A stretch of 36,006 nucleotides of DNA, from positions 1 to 36,006 of the forward strand of contig LNEW01000140.1 of the NCBI GenBank assembly GCA_001464375.1. Direction: 5' to 3'. The notes beneath the pieces are model-generated. The model was not told the origin of the DNA, ran no database searches, and worked only from the letters and a program-made list of their open reading frames with translations. This DNA is from Rhodospirillales bacterium Ga0074136 (GTDB taxonomy: Bacteria > Pseudomonadota > Alphaproteobacteria > Acetobacterales > Acetobacteraceae). Below are positions 8,433 to 15,488 of this stretch, in pieces. The position numbers and the translations under genes are program-made. How positions within the stretch are numbered: position 1 is the stretch's first letter; each line of letters starts with the position of its first letter.

Positions 8433-9008
8433 TCAGAAGGCCTGTGGTTCCTCTTCATCGACGGCAGGATCACCACCGCCCAGACTTTCGGATCGCGCGC
8501 TGGCGCGATCCGGGAGTGCACAGCGCGACCGCGCCCAGACCGCCCACCGCCCCCGGCGCACCAGCGCATGGCGCGAAGGCAAGGGCCGCGGATGCGGCCC
8601 GCCCGCCGTCTGAGGCTCCGAGGGCGGGAAGTTCAGTTCCACCGCGACGCCGTCGGGGTCGTGCAGGAACAGCTGCGTCTGGCGATCGCGCGGGATGACG
8701 CGTTCCTCGTAGGTCAGGCCGCTTTTCACCAGCCGCTCGCGCATTTCCGGCAGGCCCGTGCAGCTGAAGGCGATGTGGTCGAGCAGACCGGTCGGACCGA
8801 CCACGCGTTCGGGCCAGCCGGCCTCGCGCTGCGGGCGTGGGCCGATCAGGTGGACCGTCGGGTTGCCGCCGCAATAGAGCCAATGCCCCTCGAAGCCGAG
8901 CGGCGGCCGGTAGCCTTCCTCGAGCCCTAGCACCTCGACATAGAAGGCACGCGTGCGGGCGAGGTCGACCGGGCGGATCGTGTAGTGGTTCAGGCCTTCG
9001 AGCGGCAT
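8433..9008 (-). CDS. VOC (glyoxalase/dioxygenase fold) protein with a repeat-derived tail
   Basis: Residues 1-130 form one vicinal-oxygen-chelate domain with likely metal ligands His8 (LNHYTI), His78 (LLDHIAF) and Glu124 (VAVELNF). Such proteins are lyases, isomerases, dioxygenases or resistance proteins; the reaction here is unknown. Residues 131-191 are not VOC sequence: they are encoded by interspersed repeat copy D and flanking DNA, so the native stop was probably lost when the repeat arrived. The gene follows the flavin enzyme at 9025-10230 by 16 bases and is likely co-transcribed with it. AAGGACACC precedes the ATG. Confidence 0.85.
   Translation of the reverse strand: MPLEGLNHYTIRPVDLARTRAFYVEVLGLEEGYRPPLGFEGHWLYCGGNPTVHLIGPRPQREAGWPERVVGPTGLLDHIAFSCTGLPEMRERLVKSGLTYEERVIPRDRQTQLFLHDPDGVAVELNFPPSEPQTAGGPHPRPLPSRHALVRRGRWAVWARSRCALPDRASARSESLGGGDPAVDEEEPQAF
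8481..8584 (-). repeat. Interspersed repeat, copy D (inside the VOC gene)
   Basis: On the minus strand it begins CTTGCCTTCGCGCCATGCGC, continues CTGGTGCGCCGGG, then GCGCGGTCGCGCTGTGC and a perfect 9-bp hairpin (CGGATCGCG and CGCGATCCG), ending in GAAAGTC. It is the best preserved copy and lies in reverse orientation to A-C, making a large inverted pair with copy B. It is read in frame as part of the VOC C-terminus. Confidence 0.8.
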
Positions 9009-9024
9009 GGCGGTGTCCTTCGGC

Positions 9025-10230
9025 TCAGAGGAAGCGGGGATGCGGGGTCAGCCCCATCAGGTGCTGGCCGACCGTCTCGAAATGGCTGCGCCGCGCCTGC
9101 ACCTGCTGCGTGACGGCGTGGATGTCGCGGAAGCGGCGCTCGAAGGGCTGGTCCTCGAAGATCGCGGTGGCACCCGCCTCCGTCCAGGCGAAATCCGCCA
9201 CCTCCTTCGCCTGGTGGATGGCGAAGGTGGTGGCGAGGCGGATCGCGACCTTGTCGTCCGTGGTCATCGCCGTACCGCCGGCGACGTGGTCCTGCACCTC
9301 GCGCAGCGTCGCGAGAAGGTTGGCGCGTGCCGCGCGCCACTTGCCCTCGCACCACGCGAGGCCGCTCTGCAGCACCGGGCTGTCGCGCAGCATGCGGGTG
9401 GTGGACTGCGGCGTCTTCTCGCTGGCCAGGGCGATGAAGGCGTCGAGCATGCCGCGCGCGGTGCCCAGCGCGACCGCAGCGAAGCCGGCGGCATACAGGT
9501 GCGTCGTGGTGAAGCGGTACAGCGCGGCATGGCCCTGCGGGTGGCGTTCGTCGTCACGATCGCGCCGTACGGAGAAGGCCTCGGGCACGAACAGGTCGCG
9601 CACGGCGTAGGTGTCGCTGCCGGTGCCGCGCAGGCCCATGACCTGCCAGTTCGCGGTCATGGTCACGGCATCGCGCGGGAACAGCATGGTGCGCTCGTAG
9701 GGCGCGCCCTCGGGCCTGGTGCGCATCGTGCCGTCGCGCTCGCGCACCTTACAGTGGCCGCCGAACCAGGTGGCGTGGCGTCCGCCGCTGGCGAAGGTCC
9801 AGGCGCCGGTGACGCGGTAGCCGCCATCGACCACCTCGGCGACCTGGTCGGGGCCGACCGACCCCCAGGCCAGCGCCGCATCCCGTGCGCCCCAGACGCT
9901 GCGCGCCACGCTGGGCGCGACATAGGCGGCCGCCATCGAACAGCCCGAGGCCTGCCCGATGCACCAGGCGGTCGAGGCATCGGCGCGGGCGATCACCTCC
10001 ATCATGCGCACATAGGTCTCGGGCGTCGTCTCGTCGCCACCGACGCTGTGCGGCAGCAGGGTGCGGAACAGCCGCGCCGCGTGCAGCGCGTCGAGCAGGT
10101 CGGCGGGGAGTTCGCGCGCGGCCTCGATGCGGGGGGCGGCGGCCTCGATCGCGGCGGCGAGGGCGCGGGCGCGCAGCACTGGGTCGTCGGAGAGAGGCGC
10201 CGGCACGATCCGATCGATGGCTGCGCCCAT
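9025..10230 (-). CDS. Acyl-CoA dehydrogenase-fold flavoprotein (type-2 C-terminal domain)
   Basis: The 401-residue protein has an acyl-CoA dehydrogenase-like helical N-domain (about 1-115), a beta middle domain with the GYRVTGAWTFASGGRHATW stretch (about 135-153), and a C-terminal four-helix domain of the type-2 class. That class holds flavin-dependent aromatic monooxygenases (HsaA, HpaH-C2, DszC) as well as dehydrogenases. The WTFASG and RGTGSD motifs fit flavin contact regions. I place the start at 10230, after GGGGAAGCAGC; an upstream in-frame extension lacks domain sequence. The VOC gene follows by 16 bases, so hydroxylation followed by ring cleavage or rearrangement is possible but not shown. 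No flavin reductase is adjacent. Confidence 0.85.
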   Translation of the reverse strand: MGAAIDRIVPAPLSDDPVLRARALAAAIEAAAPRIEAARELPADLLDALHAARLFRTLLPHSVGGDETTPETYVRMMEVIARADASTAWCIGQASGCSMAAAYVAPSVARSVWGARDAALAWGSVGPDQVAEVVDGGYRVTGAWTFASGGRHATWFGGHCKVRERDGTMRTRPEGAPYERTMLFPRDAVTMTANWQVMGLRGTGSDTYAVRDLFVPEAFSVRRDRDDERHPQGHAALYRFTTTHLYAAGFAAVALGTARGMLDAFIALASEKTPQSTTRMLRDSPVLQSGLAWCEGKWRAARANLLATLREVQDHVAGGTAMTTDDKVAIRLATTFAIHQAKEVADFAWTEAGATAIFEDQPFERRFRDIHAVTQQVQARRSHFETVGQHLMGLTPHPRFL

Positions 10231-10341
10231 GCTGCTGCTTCCCCACCGGTTGTTGGGGAAAGTCTCGCGCGCGCACGCTTCGGCCGTCAATCGCCGGGGC
10301 GGGACCGTCTGCGAGAGATGGCGCCACACGGCGCCGTGACG

Positions 10342-10560
10342 TCAGGACGTGGCAGCGACCAGGCGACCGGCGACAAGAATGAGGGCCCAGAGCGGCAGCG
10401 ACACCAGCACCGCCACGACCAGGCCACGTGCGGGCGATGAATCGTCGTACCGTGCATCAGCGCGCGTACCGAGCGGCGCGGTCGTCTCCCGCGGTGTCTC
10501 GGGATGCGCGGCCTGGCCGCACTCGGTGTCGGCCGCTGCTGAGAGCGCCACTGCAACCAT
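10342..10560 (-). CDS. Small single-helix membrane protein, 72 residues
   Basis: The protein has a polar N-terminal region (about 1-46, with paired acids DDSSPARG) and one strong hydrophobic helix at about 47-68 (LVVAVLVSLPLWALILVAG). It resembles a single-pass inner-membrane protein with a mostly soluble N-domain. The start is fixed by GGAGGATGAACCT directly before the ATG. The upstream 250 bases are unusually AT-rich for this window (around 10700-10790), which suggests its promoter lies there. I recognise no family. Confidence 0.65.
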   Translation of the reverse strand: MVAVALSAAADTECGQAAHPETPRETTAPLGTRADARYDDSSPARGLVVAVLVSLPLWALILVAGRLVAATS

Positions 10561-10819
10561 AGGTTCATCCTCCGGCTTTGCCCGGGCTGAGCGCCCGTCC
10601 CGCCAATGCCTCTCCCGCCCCGGGTTGCAGTGGCTGGCCCGGTTCAACCGATGCCAGCGACACGACACGCCCGACGTCATCGAACGTTAACGGAGCGAAG
10701 GATGGCTGTCAGCAAAAATTGTGCATTGCCTCATTCTTGATACAACGCGACAAACGTCCCGGATTTTGTTATCAACGCGGCACAACCCAGACGCGCGCGG
10801 CGGGCGCCCGCGTGGCCGC
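10561..10819. promoter_or_regulatory. AT-richer intergenic region, probable promoter of the 72-residue gene
   Basis: Within this gap the bases at about 10715-10790 are much less GC-rich than the surroundings (runs such as CAAAAATTGTGCATTG and GGATTTTGTTATCAACG). The downstream gene reads leftward from 10560. On the minus strand a TTGTAT and CACAAT pair separated by 16 bases could be a sigma-70 promoter. This is suggestive only. Confidence 0.35.
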
Positions 10820-11032
10820 TCAGGGCGCCGAGAGCCGCCGCAGGATCTCCACCGCCACACGGAACAGCACGCCGGTGGCGATGATCGACAGCACGGCCAC
10901 CACCAACATCCGCGCCGCCGACGCACGCGGCCGCAGCGGCGGAAGGCCGTCATCATCGAGGAAGGAGCGACCGCCGGCGGGCTGATCCCGCGCTTCGGGC
11001 TCACGCCCGCCTGTCGAGGATGGTATCGACAT
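10820..11032 (-). CDS. Small single-helix membrane protein, 70 residues
   Basis: This is a polar, proline- and acid-containing N-terminus (about 1-40) followed by one hydrophobic helix at about 42-60 (MLVVAVLSIIATGVLFRVA) and a short basic end. The arrangement matches the 72-residue protein at 10342-10560: soluble N-part, C-terminal anchor, similar size, same strand. The two may be distant paralogues, although I see no clear identity outside the helix. AGGGGGGCGG precedes the ATG. No family is recognised. Confidence 0.55.
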   Translation of the reverse strand: MSIPSSTGGREPEARDQPAGGRSFLDDDGLPPLRPRASAARMLVVAVLSIIATGVLFRVAVEILRRLSAP

Positions 11033-11203
11033 CCGCCCCCCTGAAGCGCCCGTCGCCGTGCATCATATCGGCACCGCGGAAGCTCGGCCACGGCGGGACC
11101 GCCGCGACAGCAGGCGCGTCCCGGGGCATAAGGGCGCAGGGGTCGGCTCGCCACCGAGCCGCCCACGGAAAGGGCCGACAAGGCCCGCCACAGGAGGACG
11201 CCC

Positions 11204-12199
11204 ATGCCCATCGCCCGCCGCCCGCTGATCGCCGGTGCGCTCGCTGCCCTGCCGCTGCCCGCCTTGGGCCAGGACGGCGCGTTCCCGTCGCGCCCGATCC
11301 GCATGATCGTGAATTTCCCGCCGGGCGGGACCACCGACATCGCCGGGCGCATCTATGCCGAGCGCCTGCAGACCCGCATCGGCCAGCCCGTGCCGGTCGA
11401 GAACCGCGGCGGCGCCACCGGCAACATCGGGGCCGAGGCGGTCGCGCGTGCCACGCCGGATGGCTACACGGTGCTGACCACGGCGGTGTCGCCCGCCGCC
11501 ATCAACTACGCGCTGTTCGGCGCGCGCATGCCCTACAAGCCGGAGGACCTTGCCGCCGTCGGGCTGTACCTGCGCGTGCCCAACGTGATCATGGTGCATC
11601 CCTCGCAGCCGATCCGCACCATCCAGGACCTGGTCGATGCCGCGAAGGCACGGCCCGGCATACTGAACTACGGCAGCGCCGGCAGCGGCGGGTCGCCGCA
11701 CATGTCGATGGAGATGTTCAAGCTGCGCGCCGGCGGCCTGCAGATCACGCATGTGCCCTTCCGCGGCGCCGGGCCGATGCTGATCGAGGCCGTGGCCGGG
11801 CGGCTCGAAGCCTCGGTGGACAACCTGCCATCCTGCATCGGGCATATCCGCGACGGGCGGCTGCGGGCGCTGGCGGTGACCGGCCATGTGCGGTCCGCCG
11901 TGCTGCCCGAGGTGCCGACGCTGGCCGAGACCGTGGTGCCGGGCTTCGAGGCGACCGCCTGGTTCGGCATGCAGGCCCCCGCGCGCACGCCGCGGCCGAT
12001 CATCGAACGCCTGGGCGCCGAACTGGACGCCATCAGCAAGGAACCGGCGGTGCGGGCGCGCCTGGCCGACCTCGGTGCCGATCCGCCGAACCTGACGCCG
12101 GATGGCGGCACCTCGCCGGCCGCCTTCGAGGCCTTCATCCGCGAGGAGATCGCGAAATGGGCTGAGGTGGTGCGGGCGTCGGGCGCACGGATCGACTGA
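11204..12199 (+). CDS. TTT-family (Bug) solute receptor, copy 4
   Basis: The 331-residue receptor has an Arg5-Arg6 signal peptide (RRPLIAG) with cleavage near ALG22, the ligand motif NFPPGGTTD at 37-45, then VENRGGATGNIGA and HVPFRGAGPM. GGAGGACGCCC precedes the ATG. It shares long stretches with copy 1 (FRGAGPM, VDNLPS, ATAWFGM, APARTP, KWAEVVR), so these two are probably the closest pair in the window even though they lie 5 kb apart. The ligand is unknown and no permease is present. The minisatellite and a GST gene follow on the same strand. Confidence 0.93.
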   Translation: MPIARRPLIAGALAALPLPALGQDGAFPSRPIRMIVNFPPGGTTDIAGRIYAERLQTRIGQPVPVENRGGATGNIGAEAVARATPDGYTVLTTAVSPAAINYALFGARMPYKPEDLAAVGLYLRVPNVIMVHPSQPIRTIQDLVDAAKARPGILNYGSAGSGGSPHMSMEMFKLRAGGLQITHVPFRGAGPMLIEAVAGRLEASVDNLPSCIGHIRDGRLRALAVTGHVRSAVLPEVPTLAETVVPGFEATAWFGMQAPARTPRPIIERLGAELDAISKEPAVRARLADLGADPPNLTPDGGTSPAAFEAFIREEIAKWAEVVRASGARID

Positions 12200-12213
12200 A
12201 GGCTGCCCCTGCG

Positions 12214-12363
12214 GCGGCGCTGCCGCGGCGCGCCTCTGGCGGCGTTGACGCGGCGCGCCTCCGGCGGCGTTGACGCGGCGCGCCTCCGGCAGCGTTGACG
12301 CGGCGCGCCTCCGGCAGCGTTGACGCGGCGCGCCTCCGGCAGCGTTGACGCGGCGCGCCTCCG
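12214..12363. repeat. Minisatellite: six tandem copies of a 25-bp unit
   Basis: Six contiguous units of exactly 25 bases fill these 150 bases. The first is degenerate; units 2-3 and units 4-6 are identical within each set and differ from each other by one base. Every unit contains GCGTTGACGC or a variant, then GGCGCGCCTCCGG. There are no spacers, so it is not a CRISPR. Because 25 is not a multiple of three, no reading frame is kept from unit to unit. The array ends 17 bases before the GST start codon. Confidence 0.95.
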
Positions 12364-12380
12364 GCGCGACCACTCACGCC

Positions 12381-13019
12381 ATGCAACGCACCTTCTACGG
12401 CTGGGCCACGCCCAATTCCAACCGCGTCACGGTCATGCTCGAGGAATGCGGGCTGCCCTATGCCGTGCACGGCGTGAACATCCGGCGGCGCGAGCAGTTC
12501 GCGCCGGAGATCCTGGCGCTCAACCCCTACGGCAAGGTGCCGATCCTGGTGGAGGATGCGCAGGACGGCACGCCGCCGCTGGTGCTGTTCGAGAGCGGCG
12601 CCATCCTGCTGCATCTGGCGCAGACCCAGGGCGCACTGCTGCCGGAGGAACCGCGCGCGCGGGCCGAGGTCATGGCCTGGCTGATGGTCGCGCTCACCTC
12701 GCTTGGCCCCTACACCGGCCAGGCGCATCACTGGACGGACCTCGCGCCGGAGAAGCCGGCGGTGGCACGCGCGCATGCCCTCGCGCTGGTCGACCGCGTC
12801 TACGGGCTGCTGGAAGGGCGGCTCGCATCCGTGCCTTACCTTGGTGGCGACGGCTATTCCATTGCGGATGTCGCGGCCTATCCGTGGGTGGCGCGCGCAT
12901 CCTGGGCAGAGCGACGGGTCGAGGACACGCCGAACCTGGCGCGCTGGTTCGCGACGGTGGGCGCCCGCCCGGCGGTGCAGCGCGGCATGGCGCAGCCGCA
13001 GGGCGCGCGGCTGGAATAG
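12381..13019 (+). CDS. Glutathione S-transferase, Nu-class-like (YfcG/YghU type)
   Basis: The 212-residue protein has an N-terminal thioredoxin-fold domain (about 1-84) with the T10-P11-N12 active-site start typical of the YfcG/YghU group, cis-Pro in KVPIL, and ESGAILLHLA for glutathione binding. A helical C-domain follows (about 92-205), with YSIADVAAYPW as the usual GST helix motif. Nu-class enzymes act as disulfide-bond reductases with glutathione. I choose the ATG at 12381; an upstream in-frame ATG lies inside the minisatellite and would add repeat-coded residues. No good Shine-Dalgarno is visible because the array lies directly upstream. Confidence 0.88.
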   Translation: MQRTFYGWATPNSNRVTVMLEECGLPYAVHGVNIRRREQFAPEILALNPYGKVPILVEDAQDGTPPLVLFESGAILLHLAQTQGALLPEEPRARAEVMAWLMVALTSLGPYTGQAHHWTDLAPEKPAVARAHALALVDRVYGLLEGRLASVPYLGGDGYSIADVAAYPWVARASWAERRVEDTPNLARWFATVGARPAVQRGMAQPQGARLE

Positions 13020-13023
13020 CCCC

Positions 13024-13055
13024 GCCACGCGCCCGCCCGCGCGGCCGGGCGTGGC
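13024..13055. terminator. Hairpin between convergent genes
   Basis: GCCACGCGCCCG pairs with CGGGCGTGGC apart from a two-base bulge. It lies between the stop of the GST gene and the stop of the crotonase gene, which converge. There is no T-run, so a bidirectional terminator role is plausible but unproven. Confidence 0.45.
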
Positions 13056-13058
13056 GCC

Positions 13059-13838
13059 TCAGGCGCCGCGGAACACCGGCGCGCGCTTTTCGCGGAACGC
13101 TGCCAGCCCCTCCTGGATGTCGGCGCTGTCCTTGCAGATGCGCGCGCGCTCCTCGCAGGCGGCGATGTCGAGCATGCCGTGGCCGATCTCGTTCAGCGCC
13201 TGCTTGATGCCTTGCACCGCCAGCGGCGCCATGGATTCGAGCGTGGCGGCAAGGCGCTCCACCGCGGCATCGAGTTCGCTCGGGGCCACCAGATGCGTCA
13301 GGTAGCCGACGCGCAGCAATTCCTCCGCGCCGAGCTTCTCGGCCGTGAGGAACAGCCGCTTCGCGGTGTTGAGCCCCAGGCGCGAGACGTAGCGGCGCAG
13401 GCCGCCCGGATAGTAGTGCACGCCAAGGCGCGCGGCCGGCATGAACATCTCCATCCCCGTCACGCCCACGCGGAAATCGGCGGTCAGCGCGAGGTCGGTG
13501 GACCCGCCATAGACACCACCCTGCAGGCGCATGATGGTCGGGATGCGGAGTTTCTCGAATCGGTCGACCATGGCGTCGAAACCCGGTGCCTTCGCCGCCG
13601 CTTCCTTGTCCTCGGCGAAGCCGCCCAGATGGAAGCCGGCGCTGAAGGCGGGGCCGCTCGCGGCCATCACCAGGACGCGCAGGTCGCGGTTCGCATCGAC
13701 CGTGTCGAAGTATTCCAGCAGGCGGATGATGTCGCCGGGCTCGACCCGATTGCGGTGGCGCGCGCGGTGCAGCCGGATGGTGGCGCGCCGGCCCGCGATC
13801 TCGAGGCTGGGCGGATCCAGGCGGGTGTCTTCGGTCAT
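13059..13838 (-). CDS. Crotonase (enoyl-CoA hydratase) family protein, atypical active site
   Basis: The 259-residue product has the crotonase fold: the first oxyanion segment FSAGFHLG (about 65-72) and the second GGVYGGSTDLALTADFRV (about 107-124). The two glutamates that catalyse hydration in classical enoyl-CoA hydratase are missing: the first position is Asp115 and the second is Ala135 (MPAARLG where PE is usual). It may therefore be an isomerase, hydrolase or other crotonase rather than a hydratase. GAGGGAACC precedes the ATG. It lies 59 bases downstream of the YegD-like gene on the same strand. Confidence 0.85.
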   Translation of the reverse strand: MTEDTRLDPPSLEIAGRRATIRLHRARHRNRVEPGDIIRLLEYFDTVDANRDLRVLVMAASGPAFSAGFHLGGFAEDKEAAAKAPGFDAMVDRFEKLRIPTIMRLQGGVYGGSTDLALTADFRVGVTGMEMFMPAARLGVHYYPGGLRRYVSRLGLNTAKRLFLTAEKLGAEELLRVGYLTHLVAPSELDAAVERLAATLESMAPLAVQGIKQALNEIGHGMLDIAACEERARICKDSADIQEGLAAFREKRAPVFRGA

Positions 13839-13897
13839 GGCGGTTCCCTCGTTTGGTGCAGTCTTGCCGATGCGCGCACGCTTGGCCATGCGGCCCG

Positions 13898-15145
13898 TCA
13901 GGCGGATTCGGCCGCCATCAGCGCCAGCCCCTCGGCGACCGAGACGAATTCGCCGCCGGCCACAACGCGCGCCGACCCGAAGCGACGTTCGAAGATGCGC
14001 CGCACCGCCGGCACCAGGGAGGTGCCGCCGGTCAGGAACACCCGGTCCACCGCGCCAGGCGCGGTCGCGGCATCGGCCAGCGCGGCATCCACCGCCGCGC
14101 CGATGCGCGCGAGTTCCGGCGCGATCCAGGCTTCGAAATCGACACGGTCGATCCGCGCATCCAGCGCGAAGCCGCCATGGCGGAAATCCAGCACCGCATG
14201 CTCGGCAGCGGACAGCGCCGCCTTCACGCCGGAGACCGCGCGATACAGCGCATAGCCGGCATCCTCCTCGATGAGCCGGACCAGATCGTGCAGGGCGTCG
14301 GGATGCTCCGCCGTGCGTGCGACCTCGGCGATGTCGCGCAGGGTGCGCGGCGCGCGCATCATCGACAGCTGGTGCCAGCGCGCGAAGCCGGCATACCAGG
14401 CGGGCGGCACCGGCAGCGGGTCGCCGCCCATGACGCGATAGGTGCTGCCCTTGCCCAGGCGCGGCGAGACGACGTGGTCGATGATGCGGAAGTCGAAGGC
14501 ATCGCCGGCGATGCCCACCCCCGCATGCCCCAGCGCCACGACGCGCCGCGGCGGGCCGGGGTCGAAGCGCAGCACCGAGAAATCCGAGGTGCCGCCGCCG
14601 AAATCCGCCACCAGCACCGTCGATGCGCGGTCCAGCCCCTGCGCGAAGCGATGCCCCGCGGCGGCGGGTTCGAGGCCGACCGAGACATCCGGCAGCCCGG
14701 CCAGCGCGAAGCCAGCGCGCAGGCGCTGTTCGCCGAAGGCGTCGTCGGCGGTCTCGCCCACGAAGCGCACCGGGCGGCCGACAGTGATGCGCGCGCCGGC
14801 CATATCCGGCGCGAGCGGGCCGAGCCAGTGGCGCAGGAAGGTCGCGACCAGCGTCTCCAGCCCGAAGGCGCGGCCGAGGATGCGCGTCTCGGTGAAGCTG
14901 CGCTGCGCCAGGTAGGATTTCATCGACATGATGAGGCGGCTGTCGAGCGGCGATTCGAGATAGGCGTCGATCGCCGCCGGGCCGGCGGCATCGCGCGGGC
15001 GGCCATCGGCGCCGGCCCAGAAGCACAGCACGGAGCGGAACACCTCGCCGGTGGTCAGGCGCAGCGTGCGCACGGTGCCATCCGCGCCGCGTAGCGCCGC
15101 CACGCTGTTGGTGGTGCCGAAGTCGATGCCGATGGCGGGGCGCAT
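13898..15145 (-). CDS. yegD: Hsp70-family ATPase, YegD-like
   Basis: The 415-residue protein is an actin/Hsp70-fold ATPase with phosphate-1 motif IGIDFGTTNS (about 5-14), phosphate-2 VLVADFGGGTSDFSVL (near residue 190) and the adenosine motif FLTGGTSLVP (near 377). It stops after the nucleotide-binding domain, with no DnaK-type peptide-binding domain or lid, as in E. coli YegD. Such proteins are thought to be unconventional chaperones, with substrates unknown. It diverges from the 24-residue membrane protein gene, sharing a 240-base upstream region. Confidence 0.88.
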   Translation of the reverse strand: MRPAIGIDFGTTNSVAALRGADGTVRTLRLTTGEVFRSVLCFWAGADGRPRDAAGPAAIDAYLESPLDSRLIMSMKSYLAQRSFTETRILGRAFGLETLVATFLRHWLGPLAPDMAGARITVGRPVRFVGETADDAFGEQRLRAGFALAGLPDVSVGLEPAAAGHRFAQGLDRASTVLVADFGGGTSDFSVLRFDPGPPRRVVALGHAGVGIAGDAFDFRIIDHVVSPRLGKGSTYRVMGGDPLPVPPAWYAGFARWHQLSMMRAPRTLRDIAEVARTAEHPDALHDLVRLIEEDAGYALYRAVSGVKAALSAAEHAVLDFRHGGFALDARIDRVDFEAWIAPELARIGAAVDAALADAATAPGAVDRVFLTGGTSLVPAVRRIFERRFGSARVVAGGEFVSVAEGLALMAAESA

Positions 15146-15385
15146 GGTTCCAGGACCGAAGGGGCGCGCCTTGAAGCGCGAAGCGCGTCGGCTGGCAAGG
15201 CACGTCCGGCGAATGGAGCCGGCGCCGCTGCCCTGGCGCGCGAGACAGGCCGGGCGGGCGGCGCAGCCGTCGTGGATCAGGCGCGCAGGCCGTGCAGGCC
15301 GAGCCGACCGCCGCAGGAATTGACGAACGCTGACGCAACCATCGCGGGGCCCGGGCGTTGTGCAACGGGAACCGGAGGACTGAAC

Positions 15386-15460
15386 ATGAACAACATCGTC
15401 TACATCGTTGGCGCCATCGTCATCGTGATCGCCATCCTGAGCTTTCTCGGCCTTCGCTGA
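15386..15460 (+). CDS. Tiny single-helix membrane protein, 24 residues
   Basis: The product MNNIVYIVGAIVIVIAILSF (then LGLR) is one hydrophobic helix from residue 4 to 22. A GGAGG ribosome site sits eight bases before the ATG. Closely similar miniproteins starting MNN-I-Y and ending SFLGLR are, to my knowledge, widespread in Alphaproteobacteria, which supports it as a real gene in spite of its size. Function is unknown. It lies between the divergent Hsp70 gene and the convergent malate synthase gene. Confidence 0.75.
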   Translation: MNNIVYIVGAIVIVIAILSFLGLR

Positions 15461-15488
15461 GAACGCGCCCGGCGCGGGAACGGGGCGG

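Noticed and set aside
12214..12363. CRISPR array
   Set aside because: The units are directly contiguous with no spacers, and no cas gene is nearby; it is a minisatellite.
11063..12373. Repeat-containing protein encoded by the minus strand of the 25-bp array
   Set aside because: The frame changes with each 25-base unit and continues antisense to Bug copy 4; it stays open only because the repeat lacks stop triplets.
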